From positions 3,720,001-3,784,000 of the forward strand of contig NZ_BAABIS010000001.1 of assembly GCF_039542905.1 (NCBI RefSeq): a stretch of 64,000 nucleotides of DNA, given 5' to 3'. The DNA is from Kitasatospora terrestris (GTDB lineage Bacteria; Actinomycetota; Actinomycetes; Streptomycetales; Streptomycetaceae). The notes under the pieces were generated by a model. That model had not been told where the DNA came from. It saw only the letters and a program-made list of their open reading frames with translations, and did no database searches. Of the stretch, positions 27,880-36,360 are shown in pieces (the first letter of the stretch is position 1; each line of letters begins with the position of its first letter). The translations under genes were made by a program, and so were the position numbers.

Positions 27880-28580
27880 CCGTGCCCGTCCCCCCGGTCG
27901 TGGAGTTCCGGCAGGCCGGGCTCACCTACCCGGGCCCGCCCCCGGTCACCGCCCTCAGGCCCTGCGACCTGACCGTGGACCGGGGCGAGTACGTGACCGT
28001 GGTCGGCCCGTCCGGGTCCGGCAAGTCGAGCTTCCTCAACCTCGCCGGGCTGCTCGACGCGCCGACCACCGGACGCTACCTGTTCGACGGCGTGGACACC
28101 GCCCAGCTGCCGGACCGGGAGCGCACCGCCCTGCGCGGGCGCCGGATCGGCTTCGTCTTCCAGTCCTTCCACCTGCTCCCGCACCGGACCGCCGTCGAGA
28201 ACGTCGCGCTCGCGATGCTGTACGCGTCGCCGTCCGGCCGCCGGGCCGCCGCGGCACGGCGGGAGCGGGCCGAGGAGGCGCTGGTCGAGGTCGGCCTGGG
28301 ACACCGGCTCCGGACGACCACCGACCGGCTGTCCGGCGGGGAGCGCCAGCGGGTCGCCATCGCGCGGGCCCTGGTGAACCGGCCGGCCCTGGTCCTGTGC
28401 GACGAACCGACCGGCAACCTGGACTCGGCGACCGCCGAGTCCGTCCTGACCCTGCTCGACGGGCTGCACGCGGACGGGCTGACCGTCGTCCTGATCACCC
28501 ACGACCCCCAGGTCGCCGCGCGCGGCCTGCGGACGGTGGCGATCCGCGACGGCGAACTGCACGGGACGGAGCGGGGGTGA
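27876..28580 (+). CDS. MacB/LolD-type ABC transporter ATPase
   Basis: 234 residues. Walker A GPSGSGKSS (about 45-53), Q-loop FVFQSFHLLPHRT, signature LSGGERQRVAIARAL, Walker B LVLCDEPTGNLDS and switch His in LITHDPQVA. The sequence type is that of LolD/MacB/YknY ATPases serving FtsX-like permeases. GTG 27876 overlaps the adaptor stop and its own stop overlaps the permease start, both as GTGA, so the three proteins are translationally coupled. It powers export or membrane-stress transport of an unknown substrate. Confidence 0.94.
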   Translation: MTVPVPPVVEFRQAGLTYPGPPPVTALRPCDLTVDRGEYVTVVGPSGSGKSSFLNLAGLLDAPTTGRYLFDGVDTAQLPDRERTALRGRRIGFVFQSFHLLPHRTAVENVALAMLYASPSGRRAAAARRERAEEALVEVGLGHRLRTTTDRLSGGERQRVAIARALVNRPALVLCDEPTGNLDSATAESVLTLLDGLHADGLTVVLITHDPQVAARGLRTVAIRDGELHGTERG

Positions 28581-29842
28581 AGGTGTTCGGGCTGCCCCGG
28601 CGAGGCGCGCGCGGCACGCGCGGCACCGACCGGACGGCGCCGACCCGGCTCGCCGCCCGGGACCTGCTGGCCGAGGCCGTGTCCGGCCTGCTGCAGCGGC
28701 CCGCCCGCTCGGCGCTCACCGCGCTCGGCACCGTGCTCGGGGTCGGGGCCTTCGTGGCGGTCCTCGGCCTGACGGCGACCGCCTCCTCCCAGATCGACGC
28801 GCGCTTCGACGCGCTGAGCGCCACCGAGGTCACCGTGGAGGACGTCGGCGGCGGCCGCCCGGGCGCCACCGGGCTGTCCTTCCCCGCCGACGCCGACCGG
28901 CGCATCGGGCAGCTGAACGGCGTGCGGGCCGCCGGCGTCTACTGGCCGGTCGACCTGGCCGACGACACCGTGCGCGCGGCACCGGTCGGCCCGCGGCGGA
29001 CCGGGGAGCAGGTGGCCGTGGTCGCGGCGTCCGCCGGGGCGGTGGCCGCGGCCGCCCCGCACTTCGCCCAGGGGCGGGGGTTCGACCAGTGGCACGACTC
29101 GACCGCCCGGCAGGTGGCCGTGATCGGCTCCGGCACGGCCGCCAGGCTCGGCATCACCACCCTGGACACCCAGCCCGCCGTCTTCATCGGCGGCCGGCCG
29201 TTCGCCGTGATCGGCATCGTGGACGAGGTGCAGCGCAAGGCCGACCTGCTGCTGTCCGTGACCGTGCCGCGCGGAACCGCGGCGAAGCTCTGGGGCGAGC
29301 CGGGCCGGGAACGCGCCAGGATGCTCATCGTCACCCGGCTCGGGGCGGCCCGGCAGGTGGCGGCCGAGGCCCCGCTCGCCCTGGACGCCACCCATCCCGA
29401 GCACTTCAGGCCGCTGCCCCCGCCGGACCCCCGGGCCCTGCGCGGCGGCGTGTCCTCGGACCTGGACCAGCTCTTCCTGCTGCTGGCCGGCATCTGCCTG
29501 GTGATCGGGACGGCCGGCATCGCCAACACCACGCTGGTCGCCGTCCTCGAACGGGTCGGGGAGATCGGCCTGCGCCGCGCCCTGGGCGCCCGCCGGCGGC
29601 ACATCACCGCCCAGTTCCTCGCCGAGTCCGCCTCGCTCGGCCTGCTCGGCGGGCTGGTCGGCACCTCGCTCGGGGTGCTCACCGTCCTCGGCGTGGCGGT
29701 CGGCCGGAACTGGACCCCGGTGATCGACCCGGTGACCGTCGCGGCGGCGCCCGCCATCGGACTGGCCACCGGCCTGCTGGCCGGTGCCTACCCGGCCTGG
29801 CGGGCCACCCGGATCCAGCCCGCGGAGGCGCTCCGCCGCTGA
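28577..29842 (+). CDS. MacB/FtsX-type ABC transporter permease
   Basis: 421 residues. First membrane helix near residues 45-65 (ALTALGTVLGVGAFVAVLGLTA), then a long outside MacB periplasmic-core-like domain (about 70-290; ATEVTVEDVGGG, VAVIGSGTAARLGI, FAVIGIVDEVQRKAD). Three C-terminal helices follow (LFLLLAGICLVIGTAGIANTT; LGLLGGLVGTSLGVLTV; VAAAPAIGLATGLLAGAYPAW) with the FtsX motif ERVGEIGLRRALGARRRHI at the ATPase contact. It forms a MacAB-like pump with the two upstream genes. There is no outer membrane partner, as expected for an actinomycete. Confidence 0.93.
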   Translation: MKVFGLPRRGARGTRGTDRTAPTRLAARDLLAEAVSGLLQRPARSALTALGTVLGVGAFVAVLGLTATASSQIDARFDALSATEVTVEDVGGGRPGATGLSFPADADRRIGQLNGVRAAGVYWPVDLADDTVRAAPVGPRRTGEQVAVVAASAGAVAAAAPHFAQGRGFDQWHDSTARQVAVIGSGTAARLGITTLDTQPAVFIGGRPFAVIGIVDEVQRKADLLLSVTVPRGTAAKLWGEPGRERARMLIVTRLGAARQVAAEAPLALDATHPEHFRPLPPPDPRALRGGVSSDLDQLFLLLAGICLVIGTAGIANTTLVAVLERVGEIGLRRALGARRRHITAQFLAESASLGLLGGLVGTSLGVLTVLGVAVGRNWTPVIDPVTVAAAPAIGLATGLLAGAYPAWRATRIQPAEALRR

Positions 29843-29929
29843 TCCGGCACCGCCCTGTCAGACGATCCGCAGATAGGCCGAACCGGGCCTGTCACCTCGT
29901 CAATCGCCATAAATCGGACGTACGCCACG

Positions 29930-29935
29930 TAGTGT
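29930..29935 (+). promoter_or_regulatory. -10 hexamer TAGTGT, leaderless layout
   Basis: TAGTGT, six bases, then ATG 29942; no ribosome binding site. Confidence 0.5.
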
Positions 29936-29941
29936 CGTGCC

Positions 29942-30640
29942 ATGCCAACGCCACACGGATCGCGCGGCGGCATGGCCTTCAGCGCCGACGAAGTCCGGGT
30001 GCTGCGCCGTGTCCTCGCCCAAGCCCTGCACCCCGCCGACCGGATCCAACCGCCCACCGCCACCGAGCTGTGGACCGAGGACGTCCAGGACGCGCTGCGG
30101 CTCACCGAGGCCATCGACGAGGCGGTGCAGGAGGGCGGCCGGCTGCGCGCCTTCCTGCTCGCCGACCTCGCCCGCTACCGCAGTGCGCTGCCCGGCGGCG
30201 CGGCCGGCTACCTGGACCGACTGGAGGAGGCGGTCGCCGACGGCTACCTGCCCACCCCCGAGGACCTGGCCGCGCTGCGCTCGCTCTCCCGAATGCCGTG
30301 CGGCACCGCCGAGCGCTCCCGCCGGTCCCGGCTGGCCGGGCGCTGCCACGCGCTCGCCGAGGCCGAGATCCGCGAACGGCTGTTCCTGACGTCCGGGCAG
30401 CGCCACCTCACGGCGGTGCCCAGCCCGACGCCCGAACCCCTGCCCACCATCCCCGTTGGAGGACGGATCCCGATGAGCACCCAGAAGCCCCCGCCCCCCG
30501 CGGACCGCCCCCAGCCCCGCCGCATGCCCACCCCCGCCGAGCTGTTCGGCCGCCGCCCCCAGCCCGCTCCCCGCCCCCACCCGGACGACCGCGCCGCCGA
30601 CGAGGAGCGCCCCGAACTCGCCACCGGCACCGACGGCTGA
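29942..30640 (+). CDS. conserved hypothetical protein, helical with proline-rich tail
   Basis: 232 residues. Residues 10-150 are predicted helical and resemble a small alpha-helical domain (FSADEVRVLRRVLAQAL, TEAIDEAVQEGGRLRAFLLADLARYRSAL, LDRLEEAVADGYLPTPEDLAALRSL). The last 80 residues are Pro/Arg-rich and disordered, with ELFGRRPQPAPRPHPDD. An internal GGAGGACGGATCCC-ATG within the tail (near 30474) could start a second small product but looks incidental. I do not recognise a function. ATG 29942 follows a TAGTGT hexamer by six bases, so the message is probably leaderless. Confidence 0.6.
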   Translation: MPTPHGSRGGMAFSADEVRVLRRVLAQALHPADRIQPPTATELWTEDVQDALRLTEAIDEAVQEGGRLRAFLLADLARYRSALPGGAAGYLDRLEEAVADGYLPTPEDLAALRSLSRMPCGTAERSRRSRLAGRCHALAEAEIRERLFLTSGQRHLTAVPSPTPEPLPTIPVGGRIPMSTQKPPPPADRPQPRRMPTPAELFGRRPQPAPRPHPDDRAADEERPELATGTDG

Positions 30641-30789
30641 CCGTCACCACCGCCCCCGCCGAACCGGGTTGACGTGCCGACACGGCGGGCGCGGTGGGGG
30701 CGTGGGGGTACGGGAGCAGCTCATCACGAATTGGCAAAGGTTCCGGTGCGGTACGAACTGTCCTGCCCCGAACTGTCCTCTTTCGGCCA

Positions 30790-30818
30790 TTGGACTGGCC
30801 TGAAACCTCCCCTAGGGT
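30790..30818 (+). promoter_or_regulatory. HrdB-type promoter for the LAXTG protein gene
   Basis: -35 TTGGAC (30790-30795), 17-base spacer, -10 TAGGGT (30813-30818). This gives a leader of about 40 bases before ATG 30864, which has a GGGGGG Shine-Dalgarno. Confidence 0.55.
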
Positions 30819-30863
30819 CTGCTCGCACACATCACGATCAGACAGATCCACACCGGGGGGACC

Positions 30864-32579
30864 ATGCGCACCCTGCGCGCCCGCACACTCGCTCTCCCGA
30901 CGGCCGTGGCGGCGCTGGCCCTCAGCGCTGCCGCCGTCCCCGCCCACGCGGACGACATCAAGCTCAGCCTGTCCGCGCCGGGCAGCGTCCAGATTCCCGG
31001 CAAGCCGGTGACGAAGCAGGAGTGGGACGAGAACCTGCACCTGCGGATCGGCCGGACCGGCAACACCGACGTGAAGAACGTCAAGGTCGTCTTCGACACC
31101 AAGGACCTCGCCGGGATCGCCGCCCTGTCGGTGGACCGCTGCGCCGTCCAGGGCACCGTGACCACCTGCGACCAGCCCGACCTGCGGTTCGACTCGATCA
31201 ACATCAGCCAGCACCCGTTCCTCAACGCGGTCGACGGGGTCAAGCCCGGCACCAGCGGGGTGCTGCACATCAAGGTCACCGCTTCCGGTGCCACCGAGGC
31301 CACCGCCGACGTGCGGGTCGACGTGGGCGGACCGGACTTCAAGGCCAAGGACCTGGCCCCGATCACCGACGCCAAGGTGGGCGGCGCCGTCACACCGGCG
31401 ATCGTGTTCGCGAACCGCGGCGGGACGGCCTCCAGGAAGATCGTGGTCGAGGTGAGCGCGGTCTCCGCCCTGGAGGTCCGCCAGTGGCCGTCCAACTGCG
31501 AGTACGCCCAGGAGCCGGACGGCTCGTACGAAGGCCGCTCCTGGCCGGGCGCGCTCGACGGCGTCTGCGTGATCGACACCCCGGTGGCCCCCGGCGAGGT
31601 CTTCAAGCTGAGCCCGCTGACCTTCACCGTCGGCGCCACCGCCGAGTACGACTTCGCCGACATCTCGGTCTACCCGACCGAGGACAGCGAGGTCTCGGCC
31701 ATCCCGCTCTGGCGCAAGAACCTGAAGCTGACCCGCGGCACCGGCCCGGCGATGACCGCCACCAAGACCACCGACGCCGCGCTGCTGACCGAGGAGCGCC
31801 ACCCGTACGACATGCGGGTCGAGCAGGAGGTCAGGACCGACAACCCGGCCGACTTCTCGGCGCTCGGTGCCTGGGCCCCCGCCCCCGGCGGCAGGACCGG
31901 CACGCTGACGGTGGGCGAGCGCAACGACGGCCCGGCGTCGATCTACGACCGCAGCGGTGGCGAGGCCGCACCGTCCGTGCGGGTGGTGTTCCCGGACGGG
32001 GTTTCGGTCACCAAAACGCCGACCGGCTGCTCGGCGGTCACCTGGGAGGACGGACAGCAGGTCGCGAAGCCGAACAAGTACGACTGCGGCGGCCCGTGGT
32101 GGGTCCCGTCCGGCTTCCAGGGGACCTACGCCTTCGAGCTGGCCGTCGCCGCCCCGGAGTCCGCGCCCGCCGCGACGGTCTCGCTGCAGAACACCGAGAG
32201 CAAGTACGGCACCGGGCACGCCTCGGCCGTGATGTCCTGGGACCACAACGCGGCGAACGACCTGGTCAAGGTCGCCCTCGGCACCTCGGCGAGCGGCTCG
32301 ATCCCGACCGCCAAGCCGAAGCCGACCCCGACCTCGACCGGTCCCACCAGCGCCCCGGTCGTCTCGCTGCCGACCGCGACGCCGTCCGCCCAGCGCAGCA
32401 CCGGCGCCCCGTCCTCGGCCCCGGCCGGCGGCTCGGCGTCGCACACCGGCGGCAACCTCGCCTCCACCGGTGCCTCCGGCATCGGCCCGATGGTCGGCGG
32501 CGGCATCGCCGCGATCGCCCTCGGTGGCGGCGTGATCGCCCTGGTGGCCCGCCGCCGCAAGGCCGGCGCGCACCAGTAG
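30864..32579 (+). CDS. LAXTG-anchored cell-wall surface protein
   Basis: 571 residues. Sec signal peptide (basic MRTLRARTLA, hydrophobic core, AVPAHA|D cleavage near residue 28). The large extracellular part consists of predicted beta-sandwich modules (VKNVKVVFDTKDL, GTSGVLHIKVTASG, ASRKIVVEVSAVS, RVVFPDGVSVTKTP) with cysteine pairs (DRCAVQ...TTCD, SNCEYA...GVCVID). A Pro/Thr/Ser linker leads to a sorting signal: LASTG at 532-536, a hydrophobic span and the tail ARRRK. LAXTG is the class E sortase motif of actinomycetes, so covalent wall attachment is expected. No sortase gene lies in the window. Function may be adhesion or hyphal surface structure (inference). Confidence 0.85.
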   Translation: MRTLRARTLALPTAVAALALSAAAVPAHADDIKLSLSAPGSVQIPGKPVTKQEWDENLHLRIGRTGNTDVKNVKVVFDTKDLAGIAALSVDRCAVQGTVTTCDQPDLRFDSINISQHPFLNAVDGVKPGTSGVLHIKVTASGATEATADVRVDVGGPDFKAKDLAPITDAKVGGAVTPAIVFANRGGTASRKIVVEVSAVSALEVRQWPSNCEYAQEPDGSYEGRSWPGALDGVCVIDTPVAPGEVFKLSPLTFTVGATAEYDFADISVYPTEDSEVSAIPLWRKNLKLTRGTGPAMTATKTTDAALLTEERHPYDMRVEQEVRTDNPADFSALGAWAPAPGGRTGTLTVGERNDGPASIYDRSGGEAAPSVRVVFPDGVSVTKTPTGCSAVTWEDGQQVAKPNKYDCGGPWWVPSGFQGTYAFELAVAAPESAPAATVSLQNTESKYGTGHASAVMSWDHNAANDLVKVALGTSASGSIPTAKPKPTPTSTGPTSAPVVSLPTATPSAQRSTGAPSSAPAGGSASHTGGNLASTGASGIGPMVGGGIAAIALGGGVIALVARRRKAGAHQ

Positions 32580-32685
32580 CACCCGCCCGACCCTCCGGTC
32601 GCCGGCCCCCGGGACGCCCTCGCGGCTCCCGGGGGCCGTTGCGCCGCAGGGGTAATCCCGTGGCGGGAGTGCGCGTGGGCCTGGC

Positions 32686-32691
32686 TACCCT
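32686..32691 (+). promoter_or_regulatory. -10 hexamer TACCCT, leaderless layout
   Basis: TACCCT, six bases, then GTG 32698 of lysS; no Shine-Dalgarno sequence. Confidence 0.55.
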
Positions 32692-32697
32692 TGTGGG

Positions 32698-34263
32698 GTG
32701 AGCGATCAGAGCAGCGTCCCCCAGGCCGACGACCTTCCGGAGCAGATGCGCGTCCGGCGCGAGAAGCTGGACCGGCTCCGGGCGGCCGGCATCGACCCGT
32801 ACCCGGTCGGCTTCCCCCGTACCTCCACCATCGCGGACCTGCGCGCCAAGCACCCCGACCTGGAGCCGGACACCGCCACCGGCGAGCGGGCCGGCATCAC
32901 CGGCCGGGTGATCCTGGCCCGGACCGGCGGCAAGCTGTGCTTCGCGACGCTCCGCGACGGCTCCGGCGACCTGCAGGTGATGCTCTCGCTCGACAAGCTG
33001 GGCGAGGAGCGGCTGGCCGCCTGGAAGGCCGACATCGACCTGGGCGACCAGGTGGGCGTCGAGGGCGAGGTGATCACCTCCCGCCGCGGCGAGCTGTCGG
33101 TGATGGTGGACCGCTGGGAGCTCACCGCCAAGTGCCTGCGCCCGCTGCCGGACAAGCACAAGGGCCTGACCGACCCGGAGGCCCGGGTCCGCCAGCGGTA
33201 CGTGGACCTGATCGTGAACCCCGAGGCGCGCGAGATGCTGCAGCTGCGCACCAAGGTGGTCCGCTCGATCCGCCGCACCTACGAGGACCGCGGCTACCTC
33301 GAGGTCGAGACCCCGATGCTGCAGCCGATCCACGGCGGCGCCAACGCCCGCCCGTTCAAGACGCACATCAACGCGTACGACATCGAGCTCTACCTGCGCA
33401 TCGCGACCGAGCTCTACCTCAAGCGCCTGGTGGTCGGCGGCGCCGAGAAGGTCTTCGAGATCAACCGGAACTTCCGCAACGAGGGCGCCGACGCAACCCA
33501 CAACCCGGAGTTCACCGCGCTGGAGTCGTACGAGGCGTACGGCGACTACGACACCCAGGCAGAGCTGATCCGGGCGATCATCATCAACGCCGCCCGCGAC
33601 GCCCTGGGCGGCACCGTGGTGCGCGGCCTCGGCCCGGACGGCCAGGAGCACGAGATCGACCTGGCCGAGCCGTGGGAGGAGGTGTCGGTCTACCCCGGCA
33701 TCTCGGCCCGCCTGGGCGCCGAGGTCACCCCGGAGACCTCCGTCGAGGAGCTGCGCCGGCTCGCCGACGGCGCGGGCGTGCCGTGGGAGAAGGAGTGGGG
33801 CCACGGCCAGATCGTCCTGGAGATGATCGAGCGCCTGCTGGAGCACCACGCGATCCGGCCGACCTTCATCAAGGACTACCCGACCGAGGTCTCCCCGCTG
33901 ACCCGCCAGCACCGCTCGATCCCGGGCGTGGCGGAGAAGTGGGACCTGGTCATCTTCGGCACCGAGATCGGCACCGCCTACTCCGAGCTGATCGACCCGG
34001 TCGAGCAGCGGGCCCGCCTCACCGCCCAGTCGCTGCTGGCGGCCGGCGGCGACGTCGAGGCGATGCAGCTGGACGAGGACTTCCTGCGCGCCCTGGAGTA
34101 CGCGATGCCCCCCACCGGCGGCCTCGGCCTCGGTGTGGACCGCCTGATCATGCTGCTCACCGGCAAGAACATCCGCGAGACGGTGCTCTTCCCGCTGGTG
34201 AAGCCGGCCGCGAAGGCCGCCGCCGGCGCGGACGCCGGGACCGAGAGCTCCGAGGAGGAGTGA
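32698..34263 (+). CDS. lysS: lysyl-tRNA synthetase, class II
   Basis: Charges tRNA-Lys with lysine. 521 residues. The N-terminal OB anticodon-binding fold (about 55-170; ITGRVILARTGGKLCFATLRDGSGDLQVML, abridged) is followed by the class II core. Motif 1 is around YLEVETPMLQPIHGGANARPF, motif 2 around FEINRNFRNEGADATHNPEFT, and motif 3 is GGLGLGVDRLIMLLTG. There is no MprF-like membrane extension, so this is a plain synthetase rather than the fused LysX type. The GTG start follows a TACCCT hexamer by six bases (leaderless). The stop is four bases before a micropeptide gene. Confidence 0.96.
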   Translation: MSDQSSVPQADDLPEQMRVRREKLDRLRAAGIDPYPVGFPRTSTIADLRAKHPDLEPDTATGERAGITGRVILARTGGKLCFATLRDGSGDLQVMLSLDKLGEERLAAWKADIDLGDQVGVEGEVITSRRGELSVMVDRWELTAKCLRPLPDKHKGLTDPEARVRQRYVDLIVNPEAREMLQLRTKVVRSIRRTYEDRGYLEVETPMLQPIHGGANARPFKTHINAYDIELYLRIATELYLKRLVVGGAEKVFEINRNFRNEGADATHNPEFTALESYEAYGDYDTQAELIRAIIINAARDALGGTVVRGLGPDGQEHEIDLAEPWEEVSVYPGISARLGAEVTPETSVEELRRLADGAGVPWEKEWGHGQIVLEMIERLLEHHAIRPTFIKDYPTEVSPLTRQHRSIPGVAEKWDLVIFGTEIGTAYSELIDPVEQRARLTAQSLLAAGGDVEAMQLDEDFLRALEYAMPPTGGLGLGVDRLIMLLTGKNIRETVLFPLVKPAAKAAAGADAGTESSEEE

Positions 34264-34267
34264 CCTG

Positions 34268-34429
34268 ATGGACTACGTCAGCGCAATCGTGCCGCCGCTC
34301 GTCATGGCGATCGGCTTCGGGTTCCTGGTGCGGGCCATCATCCGCAGCCAGGGCGGCGCCCAGAAGGCCAAGGAGGACGCGGCCGCCGAGGCGCTGGCGG
34401 CCCGTTCCGCGGGTGCCGCGGGCGAATAG
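34268..34429 (+). CDS. 53-residue single-span membrane micropeptide
   Basis: A small protein: a short outside start MDYV, one hydrophobic helix (SAIVPPLVMAIGFGFLVRAI, residues 5-24), then a basic/acidic amphipathic tail (RSQGGAQKAKEDAAAEALAARS) likely in the cytosol. ATG 34268 has GAGGAG at the right spacing, lying inside the lysS 3' end, so the two genes are co-transcribed. A strong terminator follows the stop. The function is unknown. Confidence 0.75.
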   Translation: MDYVSAIVPPLVMAIGFGFLVRAIIRSQGGAQKAKEDAAAEALAARSAGAAGE

Positions 34430-34442
34430 ATCCACGGATCGC

Positions 34443-34490
34443 ACCGGCGCGCCGTCACCCCTGGGGGTGGCGGCGCGCCGGTTTGTTTGT
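34443..34490 (+). terminator. rho-independent terminator after lysS-micropeptide
   Basis: A 19-bp stem (34443-34461 with 34464-34482, one G-U type mismatch; arms begin ACCGGCGCGCCG) is followed by a T-rich stretch TTTGTTTGT, one of the most canonical terminators in the window. Confidence 0.85.
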
Positions 34491-34518
34491 CAATGGATGC
34501 GTTTGTCCGTATCGGCCC

Positions 34519-34524
34519 TATCCT
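34519..34524 (+). promoter_or_regulatory. -10 hexamer TATCCT, leaderless layout
   Basis: TATCCT, nine bases, then ATG 34534. GTTTGTC occurs twice upstream (near 34485 and 34501) and may be part of an operator for the BlaI-family protein itself. Confidence 0.4.
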
Positions 34525-34533
34525 GGCCGCACT

Positions 34534-34926
34534 ATGGTGCGGCAACTCGGAGAACTCGAGAACGACATCATGACCCGGGTCTGGCAGTGGAACCGCCCGG
34601 TCACGGTTCGCGAGGTTCTGCAGGATCTGGTGTCGGAACGCGAAATCGCGTACACGACGGTGATGACGGTGCTCGACAAGCTCTACCGAAAGGGCTGGCT
34701 GCGGCGCGAGCAGTCCGGGCGGGCGTATGTATATGAGCCGGTCTCCTCGCGGGAGGCCTACACCGCCGCGTTGATGAACGAGGCGTGGGCCACCAGCGAC
34801 AATCCGGCGGCGGCGCTGGTGCACTTCTTCGGACTGATGTCACCGGAGCAGCGGGAGGCGCTGCGCGATGCGCTGCGGGTGGCCGGTGTCGATACGGATG
34901 AGACCCGGGAGCCCCCGGCGCGATAA
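34534..34926 (+). CDS. BlaI/MecI-family transcriptional repressor
   Basis: 130 residues. Winged-helix N-terminus (LGELENDIMTRVWQWNRPVTVREVLQDL; YTTVMTVLDKLYRKGWLRREQSGRAYVYEPV), the classical BlaI/MecI/CopY DNA-binding domain, followed by a helical dimerisation tail (LVHFFGLMSPEQREALRDAL). Family members repress beta-lactamase, copper or respiratory genes and are often inactivated by a BlaR1-type protease. No BlaR1 partner is adjacent. ATG 34534 is chosen over an upstream ATG at 34483 because the extra segment (MFVNGCVCPYR...) contains the -10 and does not match the family. Confidence 0.88.
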   Translation: MVRQLGELENDIMTRVWQWNRPVTVREVLQDLVSEREIAYTTVMTVLDKLYRKGWLRREQSGRAYVYEPVSSREAYTAALMNEAWATSDNPAAALVHFFGLMSPEQREALRDALRVAGVDTDETREPPAR

Positions 34927-34929
34927 CGT
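34924..34929 (+). promoter_or_regulatory. -10 hexamer TAACGT, leaderless layout
   Basis: TAACGT, overlapping the BlaI-family stop codon, seven bases before ATG 34937. Confidence 0.45.
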
Positions 34930-34936
34930 CCCGCCC

Positions 34937-35467
34937 ATGGAGGTCACCATCCGCCGGGCGCGGACCACCGACGTGCGGGCCGTTCGCCGGCTCATCGACG
35001 CGTACTCGCGCGAGGGCATTCTGCTCGACAAGCCGACCGTCACGCTGTTCGAATCCGTCCAGGAGTTCTGGGTGGCCGAGCGCGACGAGGACGGCGCGGT
35101 GGTGGCCTGCGGGGCGCTGCACGTGATGTGGGAGGACCTCGCCGAGGTGCGCACCCTGGCGGTGGATCCGGCCTGCAAGGGGCACGGTATCGGCCATCTT
35201 CTGCTGGCGAAGCTGCTGCAGACCGCGCGTTGGCTCGGAGTCCGTCGGATTTTCTGCTTGACGTTCGAGACCGTGTTCTTCGCGAAACACGGCTTCGTGG
35301 AGATCGGCGAAAACGACGATCGTACGTCAGACCCGGCAGTCGTGGCCACGGAAGTCTATGAAGAACTCCTGCGCTCGTACGATGAAGGAGTGGCGGAGTT
35401 CCTGGACCTGGAGCGGGTGAAGCCGAACACGCTCGGCAACTCGCGCATGCTGCTGCACCTCAGCTGA
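34937..35467 (+). CDS. argA: amino-acid N-acetyltransferase (short ArgA-type N-acetylglutamate synthase)
   Basis: GNAT-fold enzyme of 176 residues that would acetylate glutamate with acetyl-CoA for arginine synthesis. The fold is shown by VTIRRARTTDVRAVRRLIDAYS, WVAERDEDGAVVACGALHV, EVRTLAVDPACKGHGIGHLLLAKLL (acetyl-CoA loop, abridged) and FCLTFETVFFAKHGFVEI. The stand-alone GNAT form without an amino-acid kinase domain is typical of actinobacterial ArgA. The C-terminus (AEFLDLERVKPNTLGNSRMLLHL) matches that group. ATG start with TAACGT seven bases upstream, so it is probably leaderless. Confidence 0.88.
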   Translation: MEVTIRRARTTDVRAVRRLIDAYSREGILLDKPTVTLFESVQEFWVAERDEDGAVVACGALHVMWEDLAEVRTLAVDPACKGHGIGHLLLAKLLQTARWLGVRRIFCLTFETVFFAKHGFVEIGENDDRTSDPAVVATEVYEELLRSYDEGVAEFLDLERVKPNTLGNSRMLLHLS

Positions 35468-35558
35468 CCCTCCCGGGGCGCCCAGGGGTTTGTGTTTTCC
35501 GGGAAAAGGCGGTTTCCTTTCCTCAGGCAATGGATCGTTAACGCGGAAAGGGAAGCCC

Positions 35559-35912
35559 GTGGCACAGAGGGTTCAGGTCATTCTGGAAGACGATCTCGAC
35601 GGCGGCTCCGCGGACGAGACCGTGACGTTCGCCCTGGACGGCGTGGCCTACGAGATCGACCTGAAGAGCGACAACGCCGAGAAGCTGCGCGTCCTGCTGG
35701 CGCCGTACGTGGAGAAGGGCCGCAAGCAGAGCGGCCGGCTCTCCGCGCCTCGCCGCAGCAGCGGCCGGGCCGCCGGTCGGGCCGCCGGGGGCGGCCAGCC
35801 CGACACGGCGAAGATCCGCGAGTGGGCGAAGGAGAACGGCTTCCAGGTCAACGACCGCGGCCGCGTCCCGAGCAACGTGCGCGAGGCGTACGAGAAGGCC
35901 AACGCCTCCTGA
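35559..35912 (+). CDS. lsr2: Lsr2 nucleoid-associated protein
   Basis: 117-residue xenogeneic silencer that binds and bridges AT-rich DNA, the actinobacterial counterpart of H-NS. The N-terminal dimerisation domain (VQVILEDDLDGGSADETVTFALDGVAYEIDL, abridged) is joined by a basic Ser/Gly/Ala linker to the C-terminal DNA-binding domain (IREWAKENGFQVNDRGRVPSNVREAYEKAN, abridged) containing the RGR AT-hook-like motif. GTG 35559 has AAAGGGAAG upstream. The leader (35468-35558) is unusually T-rich for this genome and could itself be an Lsr2 target (autoregulation, inferred). Confidence 0.96.
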   Translation: MAQRVQVILEDDLDGGSADETVTFALDGVAYEIDLKSDNAEKLRVLLAPYVEKGRKQSGRLSAPRRSSGRAAGRAAGGGQPDTAKIREWAKENGFQVNDRGRVPSNVREAYEKANAS

Positions 35913-35919
35913 CACCGGC

Positions 35920-36360
35920 CTAGCGCGCCTGCGGCAGCCCCAGGCGCAGCCGCAGGCAGGCGTCGGCCAGGCAGTCGAGCAGCCGCAGCAGGTCGGGTGA
36001 GCCCAGGTCCAGCGCGGGCCCGGGCGCGCTCCGGTCGGGGTGCGGCGGCGGCTCGTCGGCGCCGCGCTGCGCGGGCACCCGGTCGGCGGTCGCGCGGCCG
36101 CCGGCGTCCAGTTCGACGGGCAGCCGCAGCTCCTCGCCCCAGCCGAGCCAGCGGAGCAGTTCCGGGACGAGTTCGGCGGCGCCCGGGGCGAGCGGGAAGG
36201 CCGCCCGGTCGCCGTGCGGCTCCACCGGCCCGGCGGGTCGGCCGAGCCGCTCCAGCCGGGCCAGCGCGGCCCGCGCGGCGGCGAGCGGCACCAGCAGCAG
36301 GTCCGCCCCGGGCGGCGGCGCGGCCGGGGCGGGATCCCCTACGAGCGGCGCGACGGTCAT
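35920..36360 (-). CDS. hypothetical protein between lsr2 and clpC
   Basis: 146 residues on the strand opposite to its neighbours. Ala/Pro/Leu-rich with a hydrophobic beginning (GADLLLVPLAAARAAL) and an ordered-looking C-terminus (SPDLLRLLDCLADACLRLRLGLPQAR). I recognise no domain. Its stop lies seven bases from the lsr2 stop, so the genes converge. No ribosome binding site is clear at ATG 36360. Position bias in codon use supports coding, but confidence is only moderate. Confidence 0.5.
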   Translation of the reverse strand: MTVAPLVGDPAPAAPPPGADLLLVPLAAARAALARLERLGRPAGPVEPHGDRAAFPLAPGAAELVPELLRWLGWGEELRLPVELDAGGRATADRVPAQRGADEPPPHPDRSAPGPALDLGSPDLLRLLDCLADACLRLRLGLPQAR

